Shown in pieces: positions 46,562 to 57,358 of a stretch of 64,000 nt of DNA. Source of the stretch: Planctomycetota bacterium (GTDB lineage: Bacteria; Planctomycetota; Planctomycetia; Gemmatales; Gemmataceae). The DNA lies in the NCBI GenBank assembly GCA_016873225.1, contig VGXS01000001.1, forward strand, positions 1-64,000, in the 5' to 3' direction. The notes below the pieces were generated by a model. It was not told where the DNA came from. It searched no databases and saw only the letters and a program-made list of their open reading frames with translations. A program made the position numbers and the translations under genes. Numbering within the stretch: position 1 is the stretch's first letter; the number at the start of each line of letters is the position of its first letter.

Positions 46562-48757
46562 TCAGGGGTCGAACGGATCACTGTCAGGCAGTTCGGGCTT
46601 GGCCCCGTTGAGGGCCTCGCGCATCCGCCGGCCCAAAGCCGTGTGCCGTTCCCGTGTGTCCTGCCGATCGACGGCCAGCCTGAGGGCCCGCACGGAACCG
46701 ACGATCACGGCCAGTTTCCGCGCCCTGGTGAGGCCGGTGTACAGCAGGTTGCGCTGCAGCATCATGAAGTGCTGGGTATGCAGCGGCATCACCACGGCGG
46801 GGTACTCGGAGCCCTGCGACTTGTGGATGCTCAGGGCGTAGGCCAGGCTCAGTTCGTCGAGTTCGCCGAAGTCGTAAGGCACATCCCGGCCGTCGAACCG
46901 CACGACAAGCTCGCGGTTCATGTCGTCGATTGCGGTGATGACCCCAAGGTCGCCATTGTAGACCTGTTTCTTGTAATTGTTCTGGGTTTGCAGCACGCGG
47001 TCGCCGGAGCGGAACTTCTGGCCGAACCGCTCGACGCATGGCTGACCCCGGTCGGGGTTGAGGGCGCCCTGCAACCGGGCGTTGAGGGCCGCCACGCCCA
47101 GTTCCGTCTTGTTCATCGGCGTCAGGACCTGGATGTCTCGCATCGGATCGAGGCCGAACTTCTTCGGGATGCGCTCGCGCACCAGCAACTCGAGCTTCTC
47201 GGAAACATCCGCCGGCTCGTCCGAGTTCACGAAAAAGAAATCCTCGGCGGCGACTTCAAGCTCGGGCATTTCACCTTCCCTCACCGCGTGCGCGGCGCGC
47301 ACGATGCCGCTTCGGGCCGCCTGGCGGAACACGCGCTTCAGCCTCGCCACGGGCAGGCAGTCGGAGGTGATGAGTTCCGCAAGAACCCTTCCGGGGCCAA
47401 CCGATGGTAACTGGTCGATGTCGCCCACCATGACCAGGCTCGCGCCCGCGGGAATGGCGCGAACGAAATTCCAGGCGAGCGTGACATCGAGCATGGACGC
47501 CTCGTCCACGAGGAAGATGTCGCCGTCCAGGTGGTTGGCGCCGTCGCGGCTGAAGGCGCCGCGGCCCGGGTCGAACTCCAGCAACCGGTGCAGCGTGCGG
47601 GCCTCCATTCCGGTGGTTTCCTGCAGGCGCTTCGCCGCCCGGCCCGTGGGCGCGCAGAGTTCGATCTTGCGGTTTTTCTGCCGGTAAAGCTCGACGATGC
47701 CGCGGACGATGGTGGTCTTGCCCACGCCGGGTCCGCCGGTGATCACCATGACTCGGCTCGAACCGGCAAGGCGCAGCGCGTCCTTTTGCTCGGGCGCCAG
47801 CTCGATGCCCATCTTTGATTCGATGACGGCGAGGGCTTCGTCGGAAACGGCTCCGATGGGCGGATTTCCCTTGCCAAGTTCCGCCAGCCGGGCGGCCAAG
47901 TGGGTTTCAGCCAGGTAAAGGCTCTTGAGATATAGCCAGGGGGGCTTGAGCCGGCTGTCGCGAACCACGGCGCCATCGAGCCGCTCGGCCTCGACGGCCA
48001 CGCGGGCATTCGCCTCGGGAATGTCGATCATCTCCACCACGCGGGCCACGACCCCTTCCTCCGGGTAGCCGACATGTCCGTCGGTGGAGAATTCACGCAG
48101 GGCGTGCCTCAGGGCCGCGCGCGCCCTTTCGGGCGAGTCGGGAGCGATGCCCAGCTTCCCGGCCAGGTCATCGGCGGTTTGGAAGCCGATTCCCCAGATG
48201 TCGGCCGCCAGCCTGTAGGGGTTGGCCCGGATCTTGGCCACCGCGTCGTCACCATAAGTGCGATGGATGCGCATGGCGCGCGCCGGCCCCATGCCATGGG
48301 TCTGCAGGAACACCATGATGTCGCGCACCGCCCGCTGCTCGACCCAGCTTTGGCGGATAAGGGCCAGGCGCTTGGAACCGATCCCCTTCACCTCGGAAAG
48401 GAACGACGGGCTTTGGTCGATCACCTGCAGGGTGCGCTCGCCGAAGGCGGAGACGATGCGCTTGGCGTATTCGGGCCCGATGCCCTTGATGAGGCCGCTG
48501 GCCAGGAAGCGCTCGATACCCTCGCGGGTATGGGGTGGCATGCACTTGAGCGTGGAGGCGCGGAACTGAAGGCCGCGGGAATCGTTCACCCAACTGCCCG
48601 TGGCCTCGAGCATCTCGCCCGGGCCGGCCACGGCGGCATGGCCCACGACCGTCTGCAGGTCGCGCTTGCCGGCCACCAGCACACGCAGCACCGAGAACCC
48701 GTTCTCGGGATTGTGGAAGGTGACGCGTTCGATGGTGCCCCGGAGGGTTTCTTCCAT
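46562..48757 (-). CDS. recD2: RecD2-type 5'-3' DNA helicase
   Basis: 731 residues, the size of RecD2 (the RecBC-independent RecD-like helicase). The N-terminal region has a helix-hairpin-helix (LIKGIGPEYAKRIVSAFGER, VKGIGSKRLALIRQSW) typical of this type. The helicase core shows Walker A VITGGPGVGKTTIVRG near residue 338, Walker B VDEASMLD, motif III region MVGDIDQLPSVGPG, RLKRVFRQA (motif IV/V) and ALSIHKSQGSEYPAVVMPLH with YTGLTRARK (motif VI). It unwinds 5'-tailed DNA in repair and recombination. ATG 48757 (EETLRGTIERVTF) is chosen over an upstream TTG. leuS ends 45 bases upstream on the same strand. Confidence 0.93.
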   Translation of the reverse strand: MEETLRGTIERVTFHNPENGFSVLRVLVAGKRDLQTVVGHAAVAGPGEMLEATGSWVNDSRGLQFRASTLKCMPPHTREGIERFLASGLIKGIGPEYAKRIVSAFGERTLQVIDQSPSFLSEVKGIGSKRLALIRQSWVEQRAVRDIMVFLQTHGMGPARAMRIHRTYGDDAVAKIRANPYRLAADIWGIGFQTADDLAGKLGIAPDSPERARAALRHALREFSTDGHVGYPEEGVVARVVEMIDIPEANARVAVEAERLDGAVVRDSRLKPPWLYLKSLYLAETHLAARLAELGKGNPPIGAVSDEALAVIESKMGIELAPEQKDALRLAGSSRVMVITGGPGVGKTTIVRGIVELYRQKNRKIELCAPTGRAAKRLQETTGMEARTLHRLLEFDPGRGAFSRDGANHLDGDIFLVDEASMLDVTLAWNFVRAIPAGASLVMVGDIDQLPSVGPGRVLAELITSDCLPVARLKRVFRQAARSGIVRAAHAVREGEMPELEVAAEDFFFVNSDEPADVSEKLELLVRERIPKKFGLDPMRDIQVLTPMNKTELGVAALNARLQGALNPDRGQPCVERFGQKFRSGDRVLQTQNNYKKQVYNGDLGVITAIDDMNRELVVRFDGRDVPYDFGELDELSLAYALSIHKSQGSEYPAVVMPLHTQHFMMLQRNLLYTGLTRARKLAVIVGSVRALRLAVDRQDTRERHTALGRRMREALNGAKPELPDSDPFDP

Positions 48758-48802
48758 GATGACCTCGCCCAACCCATCCTACGGGGCGGGGGGCCGGACT
48801 GG

Positions 48803-51580
48803 TCAGCCGGCGACGATGTTCACCAGCTTTCCGGGAACCACCACCACCTTGCGCGGCGGCTTGCCACCCAGGTGTTCCCGCACTTTCTCATCGGCCAGGG
48901 CCAGGGCCTCCAGGGCCGGGCCGTCGGTGTTCGGCGCCACGGTCAAGCGCGCCTTGATCTTGCCGTTCACCTGCACGGGAACCTCGATCGACTCGGCCAC
49001 CAGCATCGCCGGGTCGAACGCGGGCCATGGCTCATAGGCCAGGGTGCCGGGGTGGCCGAGCGCGCGCCACAGTTCCTCGGCCAAGTGCGGCGCGAACGGC
49101 GCCAGCAGCAGGATGAACGGTTCCAGTGCCGCCTTGGGCCGCGTGGCCAGCGGCGTGAGATGGTTCACATATTCCATCATCGCCGAAATCGCGGTGTTGA
49201 AGCGCATGCCATCAAGGTCGTCGGTCACCCGCTGGATGGTGCGGTGGAGTTGGCGCATTGTTTCCCGCGACGGGGCATCGCCCGTCACTTGCGGGCTGGT
49301 GCGGTTCTCCTCGCTGCGGTCGTCGATCACTAACCGCCAGACGCGGGTGAGGAACCTGTACACACCCTCCACGCCCCGCATGCTCCAGGGCTTGGTCGCC
49401 TCGAGCGGGCCCATGAACATCTCGTAAAGCCGCAGGCTGTCGGCGCCGTATTGGCGCACCACCTCGTCGGGGTTGATCACATTGCCCCGGCTTTTTGACA
49501 TCTTGAAGGCGCGGGCGTCGATGCGGATGGCGTTGTCCGCCTTGAGGACGAAATGCTCGCCCTTCTTCTCGACGGCATCCTCCTCCACTTTCACCGATTC
49601 GACCTCGGCACCGGAGGCATCCTTGGCGGCCTTGCCGTCGTACTCAACCTTCGCGGCCGAAAGCCAGGCGCCATCCTTGCGGAACGCCGTGTATTCCATC
49701 TCTCCGAGGATCATTCCCTGGTTCACAAGCCTTGAGAAAGGCTCGGGAGTGGAGACATGTCCGCGGTCGAACAGGACCTTGTGCCAGAACCGCGAGTAAA
49801 GGAGGTGCAATACCGCGTGCTCGGCCCCTCCCACATAAAGGTCCACCGGCATCCAGTACTGTTCGGCGGACTTGCCGCACAAAGCCTTGTCGTTCTTCGG
49901 GTCGAGGTAGCGCAGGTAGTACCAGCACGAACCGGCCCACTGCGGCATGGTGTTCAACTCGCGGCGATACCTTCGTCCGCCCCTCTCCACCGCCGCCCAT
50001 TCGGTCGCCTTGCCCAACGGGGGCTCGGGCCGGCCCGACGGCTTGAAGTCGGCGAGGTCGGGCAACCGCAGCGGCAGTTCGGAATCATCAACGGGTTCGA
50101 TGCGGCCCGTGGGCTTGCCGTCATCGTCGATCTCGTGCAGGAGCGGAAACGGCTCACCCCAATATCGTTGCCGGCTGAAAAGCCAGTCGCGCAGCTTGTA
50201 ATTGACCTTCAGGGATCCGCGACCTTGTTCCGCCAGCCAAGCCGTCATGCGCGCCTTGGCCTCGGCGGTGCCCAGTCCGCTCAGGAATCCGGAAGCGATG
50301 GCCTGGCCCGATTCTGTGTAGGCGGCGGTGAGGTTGCCAAGGCTGCTGCCGGTTTTGTCGAGCCATGCCTGCGACGGTTCCACCACCACCTTCACCGGCA
50401 GGTCGAATTGCCTCGCGAAGGCAAAGTCGCGTTCGTCATGCGCCGGCACGGCCATGATGGCGCCGGTTCCATACCCGGCTAGCACATAATCGGCGATCCA
50501 GACAGGCACCAATTCGCCATTGGCCGGGTTGCGGGCCATCGACCCGGTCCAGACGCCCGTCTTCACCTTGGCCATTTCCGTGCGTTCAAAGTCACTCTTG
50601 CGGGAAGCCTGGTCGCGGTAGGCCTCCACCGCGGCCGCTTGGGCCTTGGTGGTGAGCTTGGGTACAAGCGGATGTTCCGGCGCCAAAACCATGTAGGTGG
50701 CGCCGAACAGCGTGTCGGGCCGGGTCGTGAAAACGCGCACGGCGGACTCGGTTCCGTCGGGGGCGATGGCGGCGAAGTCCACCTCGGCGCCCTCGCTTCG
50801 GCCGATCCAGTTGCGCTGCATGTCGCGGATCGACTCGGGCCAGTCGACCAGCATCAGGTCCTCGATGAGCCTGTCGGCGTAATCCGTGATCCGCAACATC
50901 CACTGCTTAAGCGGCAGACGCACCACGGGATGGTTGCCACGCTCCGAGCGGCCATCGATGACTTCCTCGTTGGCCAGCACGGTTCCCAATGCCGAGCACC
51001 AGTTCACCGGCACCTCGGCCTGATAGGCAAGGCGCTTGCCGTCCCGGTATGCGCGGATGGCATCCTCGCCCCTGGCGGCCACTTCGGAGGGAATGGGAAG
51101 CTCGGATATCGGCCTACCCTTTCGAGCGCCCGCGTCGAACCAGGTGTCGTGCAGCAGCAGGAAGATGAACTGGGTCCAGCGGTAATAATTGGGATCGGTG
51201 GTGTCCACCTCCCGGTCCCAGTCGTAGCTGAAGCCGAGCATCTGGATCTGCCGGCGGAAGTTGTTGATGTTCTTCTCGGTGGTCTCGCGCGGGTGGGTGC
51301 CCGTTTCAATGGCGTATTGCTCAGCGGGGAGGCCGAAGGCGTCCCAGCCCATGGGGTGAAGCACACAATGGCCGCGCATGCGCTTGTAGCGGGCCAGGAT
51401 GTCGGTCGCCGTGTAGCCCTCGGGATGGCCGACATGGAGGCCGGCGCCGGAGGGATACGGGAACATGTCGAGAATGTAGTATTTGGGCTTGGACGGATCG
51501 GCCTCGACCCGGAATGTCTTGTTGCTTACCCAATAGTTCTGCCACCTGGGTTCGATCGCGGCGGGATGATAGCTCGGCAT
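48803..51580 (-). CDS. leuS: Leucine--tRNA ligase
   Basis: About 925 residues, class I aminoacyl-tRNA synthetase. HIGH-type motif [14 protein letters not shown] near residue 42, the CP1 editing domain with [20 protein letters not shown] and [13 protein letters not shown], then [16 protein letters not shown] with the catalytic lysine, and a C-terminal anticodon-binding helical part ending in the small domain [19 protein letters not shown]. The protein charges tRNA-Leu and removes misacylated products. The start at 51580 gives [16 protein letters not shown], the conserved beginning; the preceding in-frame TTG at 51610 is less likely. recD2 follows downstream. Confidence 0.97.
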   Translation of the reverse strand: MPSYHPAAIEPRWQNYWVSNKTFRVEADPSKPKYYILDMFPYPSGAGLHVGHPEGYTATDILARYKRMRGHCVLHPMGWDAFGLPAEQYAIETGTHPRETTEKNINNFRRQIQMLGFSYDWDREVDTTDPNYYRWTQFIFLLLHDTWFDAGARKGRPISELPIPSEVAARGEDAIRAYRDGKRLAYQAEVPVNWCSALGTVLANEEVIDGRSERGNHPVVRLPLKQWMLRITDYADRLIEDLMLVDWPESIRDMQRNWIGRSEGAEVDFAAIAPDGTESAVRVFTTRPDTLFGATYMVLAPEHPLVPKLTTKAQAAAVEAYRDQASRKSDFERTEMAKVKTGVWTGSMARNPANGELVPVWIADYVLAGYGTGAIMAVPAHDERDFAFARQFDLPVKVVVEPSQAWLDKTGSSLGNLTAAYTESGQAIASGFLSGLGTAEAKARMTAWLAEQGRGSLKVNYKLRDWLFSRQRYWGEPFPLLHEIDDDGKPTGRIEPVDDSELPLRLPDLADFKPSGRPEPPLGKATEWAAVERGGRRYRRELNTMPQWAGSCWYYLRYLDPKNDKALCGKSAEQYWMPVDLYVGGAEHAVLHLLYSRFWHKVLFDRGHVSTPEPFSRLVNQGMILGEMEYTAFRKDGAWLSAAKVEYDGKAAKDASGAEVESVKVEEDAVEKKGEHFVLKADNAIRIDARAFKMSKSRGNVINPDEVVRQYGADSLRLYEMFMGPLEATKPWSMRGVEGVYRFLTRVWRLVIDDRSEENRTSPQVTGDAPSRETMRQLHRTIQRVTDDLDGMRFNTAISAMMEYVNHLTPLATRPKAALEPFILLLAPFAPHLAEELWRALGHPGTLAYEPWPAFDPAMLVAESIEVPVQVNGKIKARLTVAPNTDGPALEALALADEKVREHLGGKPPRKVVVVPGKLVNIVAG

Positions 51581-51880
51581 GGCATATCCATCGTATTCTT
51601 GGACTCGCAAGTCCCGGCATTGGCCGGGGATAGGCGAAAGTATATCAGGTTGCCACTTCCATCACCCCGGTCTGGAACAAAGTCCCGGCATCACCTGACA
51701 GGTTCCGGTTGGATGGGCCGGCCCGCCATGAATTGGCATCGGCTTGACCGGCATACATGGAATAAACAGCCCATGTTGACCAAACCTGTGGCTAATTGAT
51801 CGGATCCCGCTTTTTTCACAGGCATGCCCAACCGCCGTCAGTCATGGTTTCCTAGCCATCCCTTTTGCACGGGCAGCGCC
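51581..51880. other. Divergent intergenic region between leuS and the haloperoxidase gene
   Basis: About 300 bases without a clear gene; the haloperoxidase frame is open from 51824. No T-box or other leader with a specific structure could be recognised upstream of leuS, and no convincing promoter boxes stand out. AT content rises near 51740-51810. Confidence 0.45.
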
Positions 51881-53926
51881 ATGAAATCGCACACCATTCC
51901 ATCGATTGAGTCACTCGAAACCCGTTGGTTGCCCAGTTCGCACCTCAACGCCTTCGCGCAGTTCAAGTCAACCGACTTCCCCGGTGTGGAATCGATTTCG
52001 GTACGGGTTGGCGCCACCGATTTCCATTCCCATGAACGGTCTCCCATTGTCGGGTTCATCCTCAGGTCGGTCTCAGACGGATCCATTCGGGCGACATCCG
52101 CCGCCAACGGGTCGACCCAAACCATTTCCGCCAAGGCCGGCTTGCCGGGCACCGAACAAGGAGGATTGACGGTAAGCATCCTCCGGACCCAGGCATACTC
52201 CCTGAAACTCCCCGAGAGCTCCGTGGGCTCCAACTGGACCTTGCAAGCCTTCCTGGCCGGTGATGCCAACGCCGACTTCCGGGTCGACGCGACGGACCTG
52301 AGAGTCATTTCCAGCAGGATGGGCAAATCATTCGGACAACCGGGTTACTCCCCGGAAGCGGATGTGAACGCCGATGGCATCATTTCCGCCTCTGATGCGC
52401 GCATGGCGCGTTCGAACATGGGCGTGTCAACAACCATTCGCCCCCTTCATCTGTCCGCAAGGCTTTCATCAGCCATCGACCCGGACCAAAACGGGGTGGT
52501 GGCGCGAAGGCAAGCCACGGTGGTTTGCTCGGCAATCGCCGGTGCCAGCCTTTCGGTGTCGATGGAGGGCCAACGCGCGAGGAGGTTCAGGGTCGGAAAC
52601 GCCGGGCAGGTATCCTTCGCCGCCACGCTGCCGGCGGGCACCTCAGTTTGCCGCGTCTTGGCAACCGGGCCGTTTGGCCAGCGGACCTCCGCTCGCCACG
52701 AAATCACGGTGGGAGACGCCATCCTTGGCTGGAACCGGACGCATCTTGACACGATCAAGGATTACCGTCACGAAAATCTCATCGGAGCGGGCAGGAATGT
52801 CCTCACCCCTCCGCCACTGGCGGCCCGAAACCTGGCCATCATGCACTTGGCCATGGCCGATGCCGTGAAGGAAGCGGAGTCCGCCGCGGCCTCCCGGGGA
52901 CTTTCCAACGCGCTCGTCATGTCGAAGGTTGCCGCCGCGGCGGCGGCCAGGGATGTCATGGGAGCGCTATACCCGGGCGCGGTGGCCGCCCAACGGTTCA
53001 ACGCGACATTCACCGAATGCCTGCTGGGAGTCGCGCCGGGGAGAATCCGATCGGAAGCCGTGGCGATTGGAAAAGCCGCTGCGGCCCGGGTGTTGCTCGA
53101 CCGCGCCAATGACGGCTCATCCGTTTTGACAACCAACCCGGCCGCGGACCAGCCTGGCGAGTGGGTTCCAACTCCCTCCGGTTTCAAAGTCGCCCTGTTG
53201 CCCCAGTGGCCTTCCGTCACGCCCTTCCTGCTCGCCTCGGCCAACGATGTGCTGCCTCCGCCCCCTCCCGCCCTGGACAGCCCCGAATATGCCGTCGCTT
53301 TCAATCAGGTGAAGGCCTTGGGTTCCAAGACGGATTCCTCCCGCACGGCGGACCAGACAGCCATCGCCAAGTTCTGGGCCGATGGCGGGGGAACCTTCAC
53401 GCCTCCCGGTCATTGGAACCAGATCGCCGCCGACATCGCCTCCTCCCAAGGAAACAACCTTGCGCAAAACGCGAAACTTTTCGCCGCGCTGAACACGGCC
53501 CTGGCCGATGCTGGCATCGCATGCTGGAAGGCCAAATACCAGTATTCCATGTGGAGGCCCGTCACGGCCATCAACCGGGCATCCGAGGATGGCAATGATT
53601 CGACGGAGGAAGACAGCGCCTGGAGGCCGTTGATCGAGACGCCGCCTTTCCCCACCTACACATCAGGGCACAGCACATTCAGCGGGGCGGCGGCAACGGT
53701 GTTGGCCGGTTTCTTTGGCGATGACACCCCTTTCACGACACGGGCGGATGTTCCGGCAGGACAGGTCGCCACGATCGCCGACAGGACATTCGCCGGGTTT
53801 TCCGACGCCGCCACCGAGGCAAGCTGGAGCCGGGTATTCGGTGGCATCCATTTCCTGTTCGACGGCGAGGCCGGGTTGGAATCGGGCCGCCTCATTGGAG
53901 AACTGGCCCTGCAAACTTTCTCCTGA
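51881..53926 (+). CDS. Dockerin-bearing vanadium-dependent haloperoxidase/PAP2-type protein
   Basis: About 681 residues. The start KSHTIPSIESLETRWLP carries a planctomycete-type surface-protein motif (LExLExR). Near residue 130 are two dockerin-like calcium loops, DANADFRVDATDLRVISSRM and DVNADGIISASDARMARSNM. From about residue 285 the C-terminal half is a vanadium chloroperoxidase-like PAP2 domain: KAKYQYSMWRPVTAIN (Lys, Arg of the vanadate/phosphate pocket), PTYTSGHSTFSGAAA (Ser-Gly-His) and SRVFGGIHFLFD (Arg, His). All five expected ligand residues are present, so it should bind vanadate or phosphate and be an active haloperoxidase or acid phosphatase. An in-frame ATG at 51824 is the alternative start. 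Confidence 0.85.
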   Translation: MKSHTIPSIESLETRWLPSSHLNAFAQFKSTDFPGVESISVRVGATDFHSHERSPIVGFILRSVSDGSIRATSAANGSTQTISAKAGLPGTEQGGLTVSILRTQAYSLKLPESSVGSNWTLQAFLAGDANADFRVDATDLRVISSRMGKSFGQPGYSPEADVNADGIISASDARMARSNMGVSTTIRPLHLSARLSSAIDPDQNGVVARRQATVVCSAIAGASLSVSMEGQRARRFRVGNAGQVSFAATLPAGTSVCRVLATGPFGQRTSARHEITVGDAILGWNRTHLDTIKDYRHENLIGAGRNVLTPPPLAARNLAIMHLAMADAVKEAESAAASRGLSNALVMSKVAAAAAARDVMGALYPGAVAAQRFNATFTECLLGVAPGRIRSEAVAIGKAAAARVLLDRANDGSSVLTTNPAADQPGEWVPTPSGFKVALLPQWPSVTPFLLASANDVLPPPPPALDSPEYAVAFNQVKALGSKTDSSRTADQTAIAKFWADGGGTFTPPGHWNQIAADIASSQGNNLAQNAKLFAALNTALADAGIACWKAKYQYSMWRPVTAINRASEDGNDSTEEDSAWRPLIETPPFPTYTSGHSTFSGAAATVLAGFFGDDTPFTTRADVPAGQVATIADRTFAGFSDAATEASWSRVFGGIHFLFDGEAGLESGRLIGELALQTFS

Positions 53927-54295
53927 AAGGCATTTCCTGGAACCTGACACGCGTTTGGTTCCGAATACTGGAAAATATGATCCGGTATCCGGTGGCAAGT
54001 TTCGTGACAGGACCCGGGAGCGAATCACCCGATTTTTTGCAAAACGCCTGACTGGCCGGCCATTCCTCGAGGCCGGTAGCCATGCAGGCCGCCGCCAAAC
54101 CCCACTTGAAGCGCGCCGGCGGCAAGCGAATCGAATTTGAAACCCCGGCCCGATCGGAACAGGTCGGCCTCAGTCGCCTCCCCTCAAGGGAAATGCCGTT
54201 TTTCGCGAACCCCGGCGCCGCATTGCCCGAAGAAGGAATTGCGGTTATTTTGATGAATCTTCATCATTTGCTCCCGCATCACGAGGAGCCTCGCC
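53927..54295. other. Gap between the haloperoxidase and DUF1549 genes (369 bases)
   Basis: No gene, hairpin with T-run or repeat found. Short open frames here have no ribosome binding site. It should contain the promoter of the second DUF1549/DUF1501 operon; the AT-rich stretch around 54240-54260 is the only hint. Confidence 0.45.
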
Positions 54296-57200
54296 ATGCT
54301 CTCCTTGCTTGCAACCATCATCACCCTGCCTTGCCTGCCGGTTGATGCCTCCTTTTTTGAATCCCGGGTAAGGCCCGTCCTTGTCGAGCATTGCGGCAAA
54401 TGCCACGGCGTTGGCGATGGAGCGAAGGTGAAGGGAGGCCTGCGCCTCGACAGCCGCAAGTCCGTTCTGGCCGGAGGCGACAACGGACCCGCGATTGTTC
54501 CGGGCGACCCGGCCAAGAGCCGTCTTGTTGCCGCGGTTGAATATCTCAACGCCGACCTGCAGATGCCCCCCAAGGGAAAGTTGCCAGCCAAGGCGATCAG
54601 CGATATCAGGGAATGGGTGGCGGGGGGTGCCCCATGGCCGGTGGATAGCGGTGACAATCGGCCCAAGAAGGAAGAAACCTTCGACATCGCCTCACGCAAA
54701 TCCCGGCACTGGGCCTGGAAACCGCTCCTGGAACCCGCGATCCCCGGTGGATCGGGCACATCCATCGACCGGTTGCTTGAAAAAGGCCGGGCCGAATCCG
54801 GAATCAAGGCGGCGCCAAAGGCTGATCGGCGGACCCTGCTGCGCCGACTGAGCTTTGACCTCACGGGCATGCCCCCAACCCCGGCCGAAGCCGAGGCCTT
54901 CGCCAGCGACAAGGCCCCGGATGCCTTGGAAAAGCAGGTTGACAGGCTGCTTTCCTCGCCGCGGTTTGCCGAGCATTGGGCAAGGCACTGGCTCGACCTG
55001 GTGCGGTACGCGGAAACCCGGGGGCACGAATTTGATTTCCCGATCCCCAACGCCTGGCAATACCGGGATTATGTGATCCGCGCGCTGGATGCCGATGTCC
55101 CCTACGACAGGTTCACGCGCGAGCACATCGCCGGCGACCTGATCGCCGATCCGAGGCGGAACCAGGCGGAAGGATTCAACGAATCGGTCTTGGGCACGGG
55201 GTTTTTCTTCCTGGGCGAGGAAGTTCATAGCCCGGTGGATGTGCGGCAGGACCAGGCCGACCGCATCGACAATCGGATCGATGTGCTTGGCAAGACCTTC
55301 CTCGGCCTGACGATCGCCTGCGCCCGCTGCCACGACCACAAGTTCGACGCGATTTCCACCAGCGACTATTACGCTCTTTACGGCATCCTTGAAAGCTCGC
55401 ACTACCGGCAGGCCCGCTTCGACACCCTGGAAGCTGAGAACGCCTTGGCCAAGCGTCTCTGGCAAGCCCGGGAAATCCAAGCCAAGGAGGCGGGAAACGC
55501 CCTGGCGGCCAGGCTCGCGCAACTCGCCGATGATTGGCCCCGCATCGCGGGCGAGGCCAAGGCCCCGGATCATCCGCTCCATGTCGTCCTGAAACCACCC
55601 ACGACCGAGGCGTCGGCAAAAGCCACCATCCTCATCGACTATTCCCGGTTGCCCGATGGTGGCTGGCTGCAGGATGGCCCCCGCTTCGGCAACGGCCCCG
55701 TTCCGGTGGGCGCCTTCGGCCCCGGGCCCGACGGCCAGATGACGGTGAACACGCGGGCCGCGGCGCGTCGCGACCGGTTCTGGCCGGCGCCGGCGGACGC
55801 GGCCGGTTGCCAGGGTGAACCGGGAGGCCTTTCATTCGCCCGCGCGGGGCGCACCCTCTCCACGCCGGCGTTCCGCATCGGCCCGGGAAAAATCCACCTT
55901 CTCATGTCCGGAAAAGGACATGTGCGCGCCTGTATCGGCTCCCATGTCATGCTGGCGGGCCCCCTGCACGGGGAGATGGCGCGCGCCTTCAACAACGGTG
56001 CCCAATTCCGCTGGTTCAGGATGTCATTGGAACGGTATCAGGGCCTTCCCTGCCACATTGAGTTCACGAGCGACGATCCCGGCGCCGCGTTGGCGATGGT
56101 GGTGGAGGGGGATGATCCGGGTTCTTCCACCCCGGCGGCGCCCTTCGCCGCGGACCCGGTGGCGCTGCTGAAGTCCGCCGCCACCCGGGCGCGCTCCGGA
56201 AAGCCGCTGACCGATTCCCCCGGTGAAGCCGCCTTCCTCTCGGCCCTGCTGGGCTCGCCGATGGCCAAGTCGAACGAGGTCGGCGCCGCGTTGGCCGCGT
56301 GGAATGAGGCGGAAAAGGGCCTGCAAAAGGAAATCCCCGGACCTTCCCGGCTGGCCCCGGCATGCCTTGATGGAACAGGGATGAACGAGCATGTGTTCGT
56401 GCGCGGTTCCCCTCGGGCGGCGGGCCCCGTTGTTCCCCGCAGGTACCTCGAGGCCCTCGATGGGGCCCCCCTTACTGGTTCGGGAAGCGGCCGGCTGGAA
56501 CTGGCCCGCAAGATGACCGACCCGGCGCTTTCACCCCTGGTTCCGCGCGTCATCGCCAATCGGATCTGGCACCACATGATGGGACGGGGGCTTATCGCCA
56601 GCGTCGACAACCTCGGCGAGTTGGGAGACCGTTTCGCCCATCCTTCGCATGGGGAATTGCTCGACCACATGGCGCTCGCCCTCGTGGCGGACGGTTGGTC
56701 GCTCAAGCGCGCCATTCGCCGCGTCGCCCTGAGCGACGCCTATGCGATGTCCTCCCGGCCGGCGCCCGCGTCGGCCGAAAAGGATCCCGGGAACTTGCTG
56801 TTCCATTCGGCCCGCATCCGACGGCTTTCAGGTGAATCGCTCCGCGACACGCTGCTGGCTCTTTCGGGCCGACTCGACGAGAAACGCTTCGGCCCTCCCG
56901 TGCCCCCCTATCTCACTCCTTTCCAGGATGGCCGGGGCAAGCCGGGATCGGGGCCCCTCGACGGCAACGGCAGGAGAAGCATCTACCTCGGTGTTCGCCG
57001 CAATTTCCTGTCATCGTGGATGCTGGCCTTCGACACGCCCAACCCGTTTTCCACCGTCGGCCGCAGGACCGTGAGCAATGTCCCCGCGCAGGCCCTCGTG
57101 CTGCTCAACGACCCGCTCGTGCGGCAATTGTCGAGGTTGTGGGCCGAGCGCGAGGCGAAGGCCGGCGCGGATGATGCCGCCGCGGCACGGTCACTGCTTT

Positions 57201-57358
57201 CAGGCGCATACTCCCGGGCCCCATCCGCCGAGGATGTCGCCGACGCCCTGGCGTTCATCGCCGACAGGCTCCGGGAACCCGGAACGACCCGCGAGGAGGC
57301 GCTCTCGCTTTTGGCCCACGCCCTGATCAACACCAAGGAGTTCGCCTATGTCCGCTGA
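54296..57358 (+). CDS. PSCyt1-DUF1549-DUF1553 secreted cytochrome-like protein
   Basis: 1020 residues, one of the long planctomycete forms. Signal peptide (LSLLATIITLPCLPVDA), then PSCyt1 with a haem motif CGKCHG (CXXCH) near residue 32 and the ligand region LQMPPKGKLPAKAISDIREW. DUF1549 (residues about 178-380) contains LLSSPRFAEHWARHWLDLVR and a second CXXCH, CARCHDHKFDAI, near residue 342. A central unrecognised beta-rich insert precedes DUF1553 (about 725-1000) with PLVPRVIANRIWHHMMGRGL. Haem covalently bound outside the cytoplasm is expected. AGGAG lies eight bases before the ATG. The following DUF1501 gene overlaps the end by 11 bases. Confidence 0.93.
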   Translation: MLSLLATIITLPCLPVDASFFESRVRPVLVEHCGKCHGVGDGAKVKGGLRLDSRKSVLAGGDNGPAIVPGDPAKSRLVAAVEYLNADLQMPPKGKLPAKAISDIREWVAGGAPWPVDSGDNRPKKEETFDIASRKSRHWAWKPLLEPAIPGGSGTSIDRLLEKGRAESGIKAAPKADRRTLLRRLSFDLTGMPPTPAEAEAFASDKAPDALEKQVDRLLSSPRFAEHWARHWLDLVRYAETRGHEFDFPIPNAWQYRDYVIRALDADVPYDRFTREHIAGDLIADPRRNQAEGFNESVLGTGFFFLGEEVHSPVDVRQDQADRIDNRIDVLGKTFLGLTIACARCHDHKFDAISTSDYYALYGILESSHYRQARFDTLEAENALAKRLWQAREIQAKEAGNALAARLAQLADDWPRIAGEAKAPDHPLHVVLKPPTTEASAKATILIDYSRLPDGGWLQDGPRFGNGPVPVGAFGPGPDGQMTVNTRAAARRDRFWPAPADAAGCQGEPGGLSFARAGRTLSTPAFRIGPGKIHLLMSGKGHVRACIGSHVMLAGPLHGEMARAFNNGAQFRWFRMSLERYQGLPCHIEFTSDDPGAALAMVVEGDDPGSSTPAAPFAADPVALLKSAATRARSGKPLTDSPGEAAFLSALLGSPMAKSNEVGAALAAWNEAEKGLQKEIPGPSRLAPACLDGTGMNEHVFVRGSPRAAGPVVPRRYLEALDGAPLTGSGSGRLELARKMTDPALSPLVPRVIANRIWHHMMGRGLIASVDNLGELGDRFAHPSHGELLDHMALALVADGWSLKRAIRRVALSDAYAMSSRPAPASAEKDPGNLLFHSARIRRLSGESLRDTLLALSGRLDEKRFGPPVPPYLTPFQDGRGKPGSGPLDGNGRRSIYLGVRRNFLSSWMLAFDTPNPFSTVGRRTVSNVPAQALVLLNDPLVRQLSRLWAEREAKAGADDAAAARSLLSGAYSRAPSAEDVADALAFIADRLREPGTTREEALSLLAHALINTKEFAYVR

